A DNA stretch of 64,000 nucleotides, taken from NCBI GenBank assembly GCA_021202275.1, contig JAJQDI010000009.1:472004-536003 (forward strand), written 5' to 3'. This stretch comes from Bacteroides sp. GTDB lineage: Bacteria > Bacteroidota > Bacteroidia > Bacteroidales > Bacteroidaceae. This document shows positions 1 to 8,177 of this stretch, in pieces. Positions within the stretch are counted from its first letter, which is position 1. Each line of letters starts with the position of its first letter. The notes under the pieces were generated by a model. The model was not told the origin of the DNA, did not search any database, and saw only the letters and a list, made by a program, of their open reading frames with translations. Made by a program: the position numbers and the translations under genes.

Positions 1-2121
1 GCTGGAGACGCGGATGCTGCTCTGCCGGCTGGTGTCTGTGAAATTCCCGTATTGCACCAGATTCATAAAAGGCACGGGTGGGCGGTTGACCCCGCCGGGC
101 ACATCCGCATCGTTGCCCAGGACACAGCGGATGGTATGTGCTCCGTCGTGTACCTGAATCACACGCATGTAGGAAGAGAAAAATCCTTCGGGCCTCAGGT
201 AGCTGCCCAGCAAGATGTCATCTACCACAAAGGGTATATGGTCTCCCTCTTCGATTCTGAGGGTGATCAGGTAGCTACCGTCGTCCTCCTCCACATCGGA
301 GATCACCGATCCGTTGGTGGCATAGAGCTCACCGCCTACTACCTGAATGCGGTTGTAGCGAAACTCCGGCGCTTCGAGAAAGGCCCGCAGGGTGAGCGAG
401 GCCATCTCCGCGTTGCCATGCTCATCGATATAGGCGCCGTCGCCCAGAGGGCCGGGAATGAAATCACCGAACTTCGCCCCTTCCAGCAGATGAAGCAACT
501 TTTGTGCGCTGTCTATCTTGTTCTTATGCAGATACTCCATGCTGGAGCGGAGAGCCGAATAGGCATTGTAGTCCGTCGGTTGCGTAGCATCGTGCTTGCC
601 GATCAGGTACACCCCAGAGCCGTTGACCCCGATGCGCTCGGCATAGTCTGCCTCTTTCAGATGGCTTTCAATGGCTCCCAGGCGGGAATAGGCGGTATTG
701 TCACCTACCGTATAGGTAGCTTCGTACGGATTGCAGAGTTTCTTCTCATACCCCTGGATACGGGACGAGCGGCCCTTTTCACCAAAACGCGCGTCGACCA
801 GCAACACACGCTGTCCCAGTTCGTACTCCAGCTCGTGCTCCGTACAATAGACCGGGTTGGTAAGGCAATCATATACATCCGTATCCCGGCTGTTCTTCAA
901 CGCCCAGGTACGACCTGCCTCCAGCAACTCCTCTTCGGCCTCCCGGATGCGTTCTTCAGGCAGTTCCACCCCGGTCAGGATGAACGTATCCCCTGGCAAG
1001 GGGCACATAGAGACGTTGGGCACGACGATAGGGTTGTCGCCCGACCCGATGGTCTGGTGGATGATCTCAAATTTCCTGTCGAAGTTTTTTTCATCCACAT
1101 GGAGTTCAAACTCCCACCCTTCGAGCGCGCCGGAGGTGAATACACACCCCAGTGTCTGTCCGGCGATCAGGTGGGCCGGAGTGAAGGGGGTGTTGGCGGC
1201 AGACATCACATATACATCGAACGTGTCGTCGCTCCCCTCGATGGAACCCTTCCTGGTCTCCACGCTGGTCACGGTATCGGTGTTCTTCGGATAGATATCG
1301 TCGAAGAATACCACCTGGTGCACCACATCTTCCGGTTCCAGATCGTCCCAGGCATCAATATAGGGCTGGTTGTCCGGCAGCCGCAGCCGGATCTCGGAGA
1401 TATGGTTGGTGCTGCCTCCCTGGTCTGCCTGCCCGTAGTTGCCGGTAAGGTTGCGCGTAGAGCTGTAGCAATAGAAGCGGGTCCCGTAGCTGCTGCTGTC
1501 TCCGGCACGCCGGGGGATGGAGGTGACTATCTCTCCTGTGCGGAACGCGACTTCCGAACCGATCTCCAGTTTGCCGAAACAGATATGCACGGTGTCACCG
1601 TTTTCTTCGCTCCACCATTCGCATTCGTAAGCATCGGCCAGCAGGGTGAGAGCATCGTAGAGTTTTTCCCCTTTGTAGGAAATGGATTTTACCTTCTCCT
1701 GCAAATCTTCCGGCACATCTTTCACCTGCCAGTTGTCTGCTCCTAGTTCCTGATTGATGCAATCGGCCACGATCTGCGCGTGAGCCAGCAGGTTGGTAGT
1801 AAGGCTGAATCCGGCCTCCTGTACACCCTGCTTGCGGTAAAAGATAGTGTACTTCTTCAGAAGGCTTTCTACAGCGTCGAACCAGATCTCGTATTTCCAG
1901 CCTCCGGTCTCGTTCTCCCGTTCGGGATATATATTGCGGGTCACCTGGAATTTAAAACCTTCGTAGAGGATGTAGCATCCTTTGCGGATCTCTATGTATT
2001 CCGGCAGGGTGCATACCAGCAACACATGGTTGTCTCCCATCAACTGCCGCTTGCGTGTGGCACCGTCTGTGAGAGGTAGCTGAAGAAATTCCTTTCCTGT
2101 TTTGTCGTATATGGTAATCAT
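1..2121 (-). CDS. phage tail-tip / minor structural protein (C-terminus beyond window)
   Basis: Leftward reading frame open from an ATG at 2121 to the window edge (at least 707 codons), so the C-terminus is missing. The protein starts MITIYDKTGKEFLQLPLTDG and continues with an early phrase RKGCYILYEGFKFQV typical of Bacteroidales prophage tail-tip proteins, which bind the distal end of a long non-contractile tail and carry receptor-binding parts. No signal peptide or membrane segment is seen in the translated part. The assignment rests on family resemblance and on the complementary siphophage-type tail genes to the right (tube, chaperones, tape measure, distal-tail proteins), which lack a tail tip of their own. 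It is transcribed divergently from them under its own promoter at 2216-2306. A long antisense frame over it is a shadow. Role fairly likely, exact family uncertain. Confidence 0.7.
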   Translation of the reverse strand, partial: MITIYDKTGKEFLQLPLTDGATRKRQLMGDNHVLLVCTLPEYIEIRKGCYILYEGFKFQVTRNIYPERENETGGWKYEIWFDAVESLLKKYTIFYRKQGVQEAGFSLTTNLLAHAQIVADCINQELGADNWQVKDVPEDLQEKVKSISYKGEKLYDALTLLADAYECEWWSEENGDTVHICFGKLEIGSEVAFRTGEIVTSIPRRAGDSSSYGTRFYCYSSTRNLTGNYGQADQGGSTNHISEIRLRLPDNQPYIDAWDDLEPEDVVHQVVFFDDIYPKNTDTVTSVETRKGSIEGSDDTFDVYVMSAANTPFTPAHLIAGQTLGCVFTSGALEGWEFELHVDEKNFDRKFEIIHQTIGSGDNPIVVPNVSMCPLPGDTFILTGVELPEERIREAEEELLEAGRTWALKNSRDTDVYDCLTNPVYCTEHELEYELGQRVLLVDARFGEKGRSSRIQGYEKKLCNPYEATYTVGDNTAYSRLGAIESHLKEADYAERIGVNGSGVYLIGKHDATQPTDYNAYSALRSSMEYLHKNKIDSAQKLLHLLEGAKFGDFIPGPLGDGAYIDEHGNAEMASLTLRAFLEAPEFRYNRIQVVGGELYATNGSVISDVEEDDGSYLITLRIEEGDHIPFVVDDILLGSYLRPEGFFSSYMRVIQVHDGAHTIRCVLGNDADVPGGVNRPPVPFMNLVQYGNFTDTSRQSSIRVSS

Positions 2122-2215
2122 TGGTTGTTCCGGTTTAATTGAATAACACTTTTTGTTATGTCCTGTCAGAGGTAGGAAAAGCCCGCGTAAAAGGTATACC
2201 AAAGAGTTACAGGCG

Positions 2216-2306
2216 CAAATATCCGGGAAAAAGAAACGCCCTCCAAATACCGGTTTTCATGATGAAAAGTTATCGTGTCATGATGAAAAGTTATACGTTC
2301 ATCATG
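2216..2306 (-). promoter_or_regulatory. triple-heptamer activator-type promoter A (tail-tip gene)
   Basis: On the minus strand, heptamers CATGATG (2306-2300), CATCATG (2285-2279) and CATCATG (2264-2258) are exactly 21 bp apart. They are followed by TTTG (2247-2244), 20 bp, then GATATTTG (2223-2216), close to the Bacteroidetes -33/-7 consensus TTTG-N19-21-TAnnTTTG. The tail-tip ATG lies about 95 bp further on. The same geometry is found at 2761-2855, 35731-35821 and 58478-58568. The placement directly upstream of -33 suggests an activator site. Confidence 0.75.
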
Positions 2307-2409
2307 TAATATTTTTTTGAATATATTTATCTAATAATAAATACCTTACACCTACAAACAAACTTTTTTTATTGGATAGAAGAACATATAAGGGGTTTAA
2401 GTTGTAAGT

Positions 2410-2700
2410 TCTAAGTTTTGAGTTCTAAGTTTTGGGTCAGGATGGGTAACTTATATACAAGTCTGTACATGTTCTCTTTCTTCTTTGTTCTTATGTTCTT
2501 TTGTCTAATAAAAAAGAATAGGTACATTGCGGAGACGCAAGTATGCGTCTCGTATGTCTGCATATAAAATGTTACGCATAGGGATTTACAAACATATTCT
2601 TTCTGTAATTTCAATTGTAAATTGTAATTAGCTTCGCTGACCGTTGGTTGACTTCGTCGACCGTTGGTTCAGTAAATCGTAAATCTCTTTGCGTCTCTAT
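2410..2700 (-). repeat. dispersed intergenic repeat, copy 1
   Basis: This AT-rich block is, in reverse complement, closely similar to 27895-28085 and partly to 51965-52140. Shared parts include the palindromic GAGACGCATACTTGCGTCTC-like core, the phrase GAAATTACAGAAAGAATATG, and the repeated phrase GACCGTTGGTT. The start of the block holds AAGTTCTAAGTTTTGAGTTC-type heptamer repeats common between Bacteroidales genes. No gene is supported inside it. Confidence 0.7.
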
Positions 2701-2760
2701 ATGGGTGGGTATTTTCGATCATTAGTTTGTTTCTCTTTCCAACCGTACATCGAACATCAA

Positions 2761-2855
2761 TTTTTATGATGACACGTTATTACGCCATGATGTCGATTTC
2801 ATGTGTCATCATAAAAACACACAATTGACTATCTGACAATAAATTACGATCTTTA
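2761..2855 (+). promoter_or_regulatory. triple-heptamer activator-type promoter B (HU region)
   Basis: Heptamers TATGATG (2765-2771), CATGATG (2786-2792) and CATCATA (2807-2813) are 21 bp apart. The -33-like ATTG (2824-2827) ends at the same 21-bp offset as in promoters A, C and D, followed by 20 bp and GATCTTTA (2848-2855). The outer sites sit in a perfect 15-bp inverted repeat, 2761-2775 against 2803-2817. The -7 match is the weakest of the set. The predicted transcript starts near 2862 and runs rightward. What it encodes is unclear: an open frame in phase with the HU gene starts at 2871, and the HU ATG itself is about 770 bp downstream. Confidence 0.65.
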
Positions 2856-3122
2856 CAAAAAAAGGATCAGGTGAGAAATATGCGGAAGATCAGAGAGAAA
2901 AAGAGAAGCGAAAGATTCCGGCGGAGAGCCGGGTATGCTGCCGCTGCGACAGGGAGCTGCCTGTGTGCGAAAGGCGGAAAAACTCTGGTACATCGTCAGG
3001 TAGCATACAGATCCGGGAAGCCAGACAGGGGAGCACTAAAAAAACGGTGCGATGCGTATGGATCCCTGTTCCTGACCGGGACTGTATTCATACACCTTCG
3101 CACCGGAATCGCGCCATGCGTG

Positions 3123-3431
3123 TCAGACCAATTCCCGGAGAACCTCCTGTGGCTCGTCGGTCAGCGGAGGCTTCCGTATCCGGGACGGAGGGATGATATA
3201 TCCTCCTTCCTGTCTTTTGTAACTCCTGCGCACAATGGACATGATGCGTGCTTCGCTGATGAAAAACTCCTCCCGGGAAAGATATTTGAGCGCCCGGTCG
3301 AAACGCATATTCTCTACTTCCGTGAGTTCATAATAGCGCTGGAGCAGTTTTTCGTCGCGCAGGTTCATCAACTCTTTGTTCCTGCCTTTGCCGGGACTTT
3401 TACTCTTGCATATACCTTTAGTTCTGATCAT
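3123..3431 (-). CDS. small basic helical protein, possible DNA-binding regulator
   Basis: 102 residues, lysine- and arginine-rich at the N-terminus. The helical core around residues 40-70, with the phrases RFDRALKYLSREEFF and SEARIMSIVRR, resembles a small family that I associate with Bacteroidales prophages and mobile elements near late or tail genes. A helix-turn-helix role is inferred from that pattern and not proven. On its coding strand TAATTTTG at about 3465-3472 matches the Bacteroidetes -7 consensus, but I see no matching -33. It lies between promoter B and the HU gene, in the opposite direction, and so is a possible candidate for the factor that recognises the 21-bp heptamer triplets. 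Confidence 0.6.
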   Translation of the reverse strand: MIRTKGICKSKSPGKGRNKELMNLRDEKLLQRYYELTEVENMRFDRALKYLSREEFFISEARIMSIVRRSYKRQEGGYIIPPSRIRKPPLTDEPQEVLRELV

Positions 3432-3635
3432 GATGATGTAGTAATTAATATATACTACAAAATTAGAGTTATTTTACCATTTATAACGTTAAAACAGTCA
3501 ATTAACGACTGCAAATGTTTGTTAACTGATAGTTTTGCATCGTTGATCAACACGAGAAACTATTCTGACAGGGAAGACAGCTGGTCTCCGAAAGAGAAAA
3601 AAACAAAAATCAATTTACCATTAAAACTTTCAATT

Positions 3636-4106
3636 ATGAGTATCAAGTATTCACTGAACCAAATGAGTATCCGGCCTTTTGATCCGGATTGTACCGAGAA
3701 AAACTACTATGCCCGTGCGCAGGCCGACGGCTATTTAGGCATGGAGAAGATCTGCAGTAACATCACGCGTGCCGGTACGGCGATACGCGGAGACGTGCTT
3801 GCCGTAAGTGATGGGCTGATCTATGAGATGACCCAGGGTTTGTCTGACGGAAAAATTGTGCAGCTGGGCGACTTTGGCAGTTTCCAGATCCAGCTAAGCA
3901 GCTCCGGAGCGGAGACAATAAAGGAGTTTACCTCTGCCAACATCCGCAAAGCGCGTATCCAGTTCCGTCCGGGTCCGATGCTGGTAGACATGCTGAAAAC
4001 CTTGTCTTACGAACGGGTAGAGCAGAAATCCACTACCCGATCTACGGATACGGACAGCGGCGGCTCTGGCAACAATAACGACGACGACTCGAACATGCTG
4101 GGCTAA
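3636..4106 (+). CDS. HU-family (HU-related) DNA-binding protein
   Basis: 156 residues from ATG 3636. The order of phrases MSIKYSLNQMSIRPFDPDC, DGYLGMEKICSNIT, GKIVQLGDFGSFQI and KARIQFRPG matches the Bacteroidales HU-related family, which binds and bends DNA non-specifically as a dimer. The C-terminal tail is serine-, asparagine- and aspartate-rich and probably disordered. I chose the start by alignment with the family; the same frame stays open upstream to 2871 without a stop. A good -7 match, TAGTTTTG, is at 3531-3538. Such proteins are common in Bacteroidales prophages and mobile elements and may organise DNA or support transcription of the tail genes. Confidence 0.85.
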   Translation: MSIKYSLNQMSIRPFDPDCTEKNYYARAQADGYLGMEKICSNITRAGTAIRGDVLAVSDGLIYEMTQGLSDGKIVQLGDFGSFQIQLSSSGAETIKEFTSANIRKARIQFRPGPMLVDMLKTLSYERVEQKSTTRSTDTDSGGSGNNNDDDSNMLG

Positions 4107-4279
4107 CGGCGGGCAACAAGTACAATGAACCGCTCTCCCCGCGGATCAGGTCTGCCCACAGGGGCAGACCGCTTCCCGGGAAACGTCTTTCCGACACCCT
4201 TGTCCCTGAAAGGAAGATCTCCGTCAGAGAGTCTTCCGCAGAAAAGCATCCGGAAAAACGTTCCGGGAAAAACGGCCCG

Positions 4280-4405
4280 GTTCTCCCCGGAAGATGAAGA
4301 TACTTTCCCTGGAAAGTGAGTAGATTCTCCAAGGAAGATCAGCCAACTCTTCAAGGAAAGTGGACAGACTTTCCAAGGAAGATCATCCCACCCTCCATGG
4401 AAAGT
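4280..4405. repeat. array of 16-bp palindromes, exact 22-bp period (array 1)
   Basis: Six units start at 4280, 4302, 4324, 4346, 4368 and 4390. The consensus is ACTYTCC-NN-GGAAAGT with a 6-bp spacer; the unit at 4302 has perfect 7-bp arms. Weaker in-phase elements lie at 4258 and 4170. A 22-bp period is two helical turns, so all sites face the same side of the DNA. The period is not a multiple of three and no convincing gene covers it. A second array of the same design is at 58073-58198. It may be an operator array or iteron-like; the function is unknown. Confidence 0.8.
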
Positions 4406-4654
4406 TCACAGCATTTTCTACCAGAGGAAAAAAGCCTCCGGGAAGCATCTGCCGGACTGGCAAAGAACATCCGTAAGTATCCTTTCCGTACGAAAAAGGA
4501 TGCTTACGGAAACTTTATCAGACAGCTACGGACCACACAGAAAGACCGAACGGCATTGTCTCCTGTATGATACAACCTGATCTTTAGCTTCCGGCCGGAG
4601 AATATCCGTAAGACGTACAGAAAGATCTAAACCCAACCCATAAAAAAATCGTAT

Positions 4655-4900
4655 ATGAAGAAGAAAATACCGATGAATACCTTGTATGTATCCGACCTGG
4701 CACAACTCTACTTTCCCCGGTCTACCGTCAAAAGCGCGGTGAGCCAGCTCAGACGCTGGATCCTGCTCAATCCGGATCTGATGAAACGGCTCAATGAGCT
4801 CCATTACCGCAAAGGTCAACGCGCACTGACCCCGTTGCAGCGCGAAGCGGTGATCCGCTACCTGGGCCCACCGGACCTTTCCGGGAATGATAGACTTTGA
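4655..4900 (+). CDS. DUF4248 family protein
   Basis: 81 residues from ATG 4655. The pattern SDLAQLYFP, a QLRRWI segment, then LTPLQREAVIRYLG matches DUF4248, a short Bacteroidales family often found next to HU-like genes in prophages and mobile elements. The function is unknown; the sequence looks like a small winged or helical DNA-binding fold, which is only an inference. It follows the 22-bp palindrome array and is closed by a clear terminator 24 bp downstream. Confidence 0.8.
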   Translation: MKKKIPMNTLYVSDLAQLYFPRSTVKSAVSQLRRWILLNPDLMKRLNELHYRKGQRALTPLQREAVIRYLGPPDLSGNDRL

Positions 4901-4923
4901 AGTACAGAACCTGAAAACCACTA

Positions 4924-4955
4924 CCCGTACCCTGACTTACAGTGTACGGGTTTTT
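4924..4955 (+). terminator. rho-independent terminator after DUF4248 gene
   Basis: CCCGTAC (4924-4930) pairs with GTACGGG (4944-4950), followed directly by five T. It lies 24 bp after the DUF4248 stop codon. Confidence 0.85.
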
Positions 4956-5922
4956 CTTTATTATACATCTTAATTTTTAACTACTTTTTACAAAATATTC
5001 TCTTTTTCTCCGCTTTTCCCGGCCCCCGGGAAGCTACAGCCCCCCCGAAAAGCAGCATCCGGCAATCGATACCCTATCCTGGGGAAAAGAGATACCTTCC
5101 CCACGCCAGACATCATCAAAATCGGTATTTTTAGCCCGTTTAAGCAACAATCTTCCCAATCTTGAAGGGGAATACCCGGAAAACACTAAAAATCGCCTCC
5201 GCGCAAAAAATAATAGTTGGTTTGCATACAACAGATACGGGAGATCCGTATGCTTGCCTGGAAAGAACAGAAATGAAATTCTTTTTTTCTTACATACACA
5301 AACCACCCATGTTACACGTTTTACCTGAGATGCGACTTTTCAACCCAAAGAGAGAGATTTTCAGAGAGAGATTGTATCTGTCTCTTCATCTGTCTCTATA
5401 TCTGTCTCTGATGCGCGCGTTATAAGGTGAAAAAATATACATTTCAGCATCTGGCCGGACTCCGGATAGCATCCCGTGGGAATCCGGATAGAATCTCATT
5501 GGCATACGAAATGAATATAAAACCTTGCTGTTTTTACATGCTCCGGCAAATTCCGGAAATAAATTTTCTTTATATCATTTCGGGGATGATGGTCTGTTTT
5601 CCCAGCAAACGGGCTTTCCTGATACGCTCATCGAAAAAAGAGGAGATCTACTATACAAAAAGAAAAAATTTATAAAAGTTAACTATTTAGGTAATAAGTT
5701 ATAAGTGGTAATTTGTAAGTTTTATGTGATGAATAGTGAATTTGAGACCGTGGGTTATAGGTAGTAATTTATAAGTGGTGAGTTTTAAGTAGTGAACTAT
5801 ATTATAATTTATAAAAGGAAGTGTCCACATACATACAAATAGACCAACCTGATCCTGCGTCATGTATCAGTCTCCCTCCGGTATATACTAATCTGTATTC
5901 CCCGAATGGGATAGAGCAGTAG

Positions 5923-5979
5923 CCCGGGGTTGCCTGTGGAGAGCGGAACGACAGTGAAGCGAACCAAAGCTACCCCGGG
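5923..5979. repeat. REP-like hairpin
   Basis: CCCGGGGTTGC (5923-5933) pairs with GCTACCCCGGG (5969-5979) with one mismatch, around a loop containing GAGAGCGGAACGACAGTG. The composition resembles short palindromic intergenic repeats common in Bacteroidales. A diverged inverted relative may lie at 6120-6170, with the shared phrase AGTAGCCC on the other strand. Confidence 0.5.
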
Positions 5980-6010
5980 TAAACAGTGCTACAGGGTTCA
6001 ACCTTGCAAC

Positions 6011-6055
6011 GGTTGCAGACAGGATATTTCCTGATCAGATAGTCTGCAACCTTTT
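6011..6055 (+). terminator. terminator-like hairpin
   Basis: Perfect 10-bp arms GGTTGCAGAC (6011-6020) and GTCTGCAACC (6042-6051), followed by TTTT. There is no gene immediately upstream, so it may end a non-coding transcript or be part of a repeat element. Confidence 0.45.
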
Positions 6056-6541
6056 GACTGCGCCGACCGTTGGTTCAAGGTGGATTCTGGTGTGCGCTTC
6101 ACCCCCCAGAGTACACTTCCCTTTGGCTACACTATCGTTTTGCCACAGCTCGCTTTACCACTGGGCTACTGATTTATCTTCTTCGGGGAACAAAGGGGGT
6201 GTAGAGTAGATTAATAATCCGGAGCTGAAATAAATGCTCACAATCCGTAATTCTATCAAAGAGCTTACCCACTTTTTAGACGTCACTTATACCTCATCAT
6301 CTCTAACCCACTATTTATAACTTGCCACCTCAAACTCACTATTCATAACTTACTTCCCTTTCTAAAAAAACTTTTTGAAATACCACCACTTTTTCTCTCT
6401 CTTCACAAGTTTTTTTCTCTCCCTCCTGTCCGGAATTCATATCGGCCTACAAAAACAAAGCAACAAACATTTAATACACAATACCTTACCAATACAATCC
6501 CATCATTTACCTCTTCGGATCCCAGTAGAAAAAAAGTTTCA

Positions 6542-6575
6542 TCCACTGTGACAATGGCGCCATTGTCACAGTGGA
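6542..6575. repeat. 34-bp perfect palindrome
   Basis: The sequence reads TCCACTGTGACAATGGC and then its exact reverse complement, with no loop. It lies in non-coding DNA 566 bp before the tail operon. It could be a dimeric protein-binding site, a cruciform, or a resolution or recombination site. No family is recognised. Confidence 0.7.
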
Positions 6576-7140
6576 GGGGGTCAAAAATTGCCCGGATCCG
6601 GATGGGTAGGTGTACTTTTACCAACGGAATCAGAAACCAACATTTCAGGGATTCCGAAGGTCTGTCAGTCAAGGCGAAAAAGAGCGGAAGATCTGCAAAG
6701 ATCCTTTTCCGGACAAACAGGAAAAATTTCCGGCACATCAGCCTCTGAAGAACAGTTTACTTTATAAATAGAGAAGTATATATGCTATTTAAATCATATA
6801 AACACTAGCATATTATAATAAATTTAATTTACATTATAAATTAATAGTTATTTACGAAAAATCCTGTTTCACAAATAACGAACAGGCAGACAAGAAGTCA
6901 CGATTCTCTTTGTTAGACAAGCGTTCTCTCACTTCCTGAAATCACTCTACCAGACTACCTGCGAACGTGGCCGGTCCCTGAAAGACAACTGGCATTTTTC
7001 TTTCAGACACCAGACTCAAAAAGACCGGTCGCAAAGGAGCCCTGGCATGAAATTTCCGGAAATGAGGAGCGCTTTTTTATGTAGAAAAACAAAAACGAAA
7101 CAGATAACCAAATACATCCATCGAACCAAAAGAAAAAAGT

Positions 7141-7512
7141 GTGAACACAGCTGTATCTCAATTATGTGAATTGCTCAGGACCTATACGGATGTATCCGTA
7201 TTCGATTATACCATGCCTGAGGCATTTGCCGGCATCGGCTGGGTGGTGCGGGAAACCCTGTACGACGAAGCCACCGACGAGGGCGAATACGAGATCCGTA
7301 TCTATGCTCCGAACAAGACCCGGGAAGTGGAAGGGCTCACAGACAGTTCGTATCCCGATATCGAAACCCTGGAAAGGGAAGCAGACCAGGCCACCGAAGC
7401 CTGCCGCCACCTCTGGAACATCGGTACCAACGGATGGATACACCGCAGGCAACTGCTTCAGGAAGGCACTATGCATTATATAAATATATGTTTAACAATT
7501 CAATTTAATTAA
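7141..7512 (+). CDS. small tail-module protein, first gene of the non-contractile tail operon
   Basis: 123 residues from a GTG at 7141. The acidic sequence contains PEAFAGIGWVVRETLYD and a C-terminal hydrophobic end. Position directly before the tail tube (3 bp gap) fits a tail-completion, terminator or connector protein in a siphophage order, but I do not recognise the family. The start is the first in-frame start codon before the conserved-looking part. Confidence 0.6.
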   Translation: MNTAVSQLCELLRTYTDVSVFDYTMPEAFAGIGWVVRETLYDEATDEGEYEIRIYAPNKTREVEGLTDSSYPDIETLEREADQATEACRHLWNIGTNGWIHRRQLLQEGTMHYINICLTIQFN

Positions 7513-7515
7513 GTT

Positions 7516-8067
7516 ATGTCACAATTAAGAGTTATGCGCCTGAAAGGGCTGAAATCAGTAGAAATCGCGCCATTGAAAGCGGATGGTACGGTAGATGAAT
7601 CAAAATTTGTAGAATTCGGACAAACCACTCCCGATTCGTTCGTGATCAGTAAAGGTGAAGACACCGTAACTGAAGAATTTATCGAAGAAACGGATGAGGC
7701 TGTAGAAGAGTTGACCACGCAGAAAGGGATCCGTGAGATCACCTGGAGCACCAAGAACGTACACGCGGATGTATTCCTGAATGTAGCTGGTGGTAGCCTG
7801 AGCGACGATAACAAGAGCTGGGTCGAAGATCCGAACACGGAAGCGAAAGAAGTAGCTTTGCGTGTGACTTCTCAGAACGGTATCCAGATTGATATCGCCC
7901 GTGTGAAGATACGCATGTCCGGAGATATCAAATTCTCTAAGAACGCGCTGACGGAACTCACCATCACTGCCAAACAGCTGGCTACCGCTGATGGTACAAG
8001 CGGATTCAAAATTACGTATCCGCAGGCTATCGAAACAGAAAACGGTGGAGGAAACGATGACGAGTAA
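7516..8067 (+). CDS. major tail tube protein (non-contractile tail)
   Basis: 183 residues. The beta-rich sequence has phrases KGLKSVEIAPLKADG, KGIREITWSTKNVHADVFLN and KFSKNALTELTITAKQLATA that fit the tube protein of Bacteroidales siphophages, which polymerises as stacked hexamers to form the tail lumen. The acidic C-terminus is GGGNDDE. It is the second gene of the operon and is separated from the chaperone gene by about 430 bp of repeats and a tRNA-like sequence; that gap may lower downstream expression relative to the abundant tube. No sheath gene lies next to it, which is why I call this tail non-contractile. Confidence 0.75.
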   Translation: MSQLRVMRLKGLKSVEIAPLKADGTVDESKFVEFGQTTPDSFVISKGEDTVTEEFIEETDEAVEELTTQKGIREITWSTKNVHADVFLNVAGGSLSDDNKSWVEDPNTEAKEVALRVTSQNGIQIDIARVKIRMSGDIKFSKNALTELTITAKQLATADGTSGFKITYPQAIETENGGGNDDE

Positions 8068-8093
8068 ACATGGATGCGTTCCTTTTCTCAGCA

Positions 8094-8177
8094 GGTAATG
8101 TAGAACAAAGGCAGTTCGCTTGCCGCTCCTGACGGTGCACGGCAAGAGATCCGGGTTCGAATCCCGGCTTTACCCCA
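8094..8177 (+). tRNA. tRNA-like sequence with expanded anticodon loop (probable tRNA pseudogene or mimic)
   Basis: The acceptor strands GGTAATG (8094-8100) and CTTTACC (8168-8174) pair at 6 of 7 positions. Then come TA, a D arm GAAC-AAAGGCA-GTTC with GG in the loop, an anticodon stem CTTGC/GCAAG (8119-8123 and 8142-8146) and a perfect T arm CCGGG-TTCGAAT-CCCGG. The anticodon loop is about 18 nt instead of 7 (or a 7-bp stem with a 14-nt loop), so no normal anticodon can be assigned; an alternative fold would give CCT. It lies between tail tube and chaperone genes on the same strand. Confidence 0.5.

Larger units (their letters stand above)
4956..7140. other. 2.2-kb non-coding region with palindromes and repeats
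   Basis: I see no convincing gene here. It holds a TCTGTCTCT short tandem repeat (about 5357-5410), AAGTTATAAGT-type repeats (5690-5810 and 6300-6350), a REP-like hairpin (5923-5979), a terminator-like hairpin (6011-6055), and a 34-bp perfect palindrome (6542-6575). The last 360 bp before 7141 are AT-rich and must carry the promoter of the tube/tape-measure operon. I could not find the 21-bp heptamer triplet or a clean TTTG-N20-TAnnTTTG there. No head or packaging gene precedes the tail genes. Confidence 0.7.

Noticed and set aside
52..1746. Long rightward open frame of 564 codons
   Set aside because: It is antisense to the leftward tail-tip gene, which reads as real protein. The long frame follows from codon bias.
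4280..4405. CRISPR array
   Set aside because: Unit length is 22 bp with 6-bp spacers, the repeats are degenerate, and no cas genes are present.
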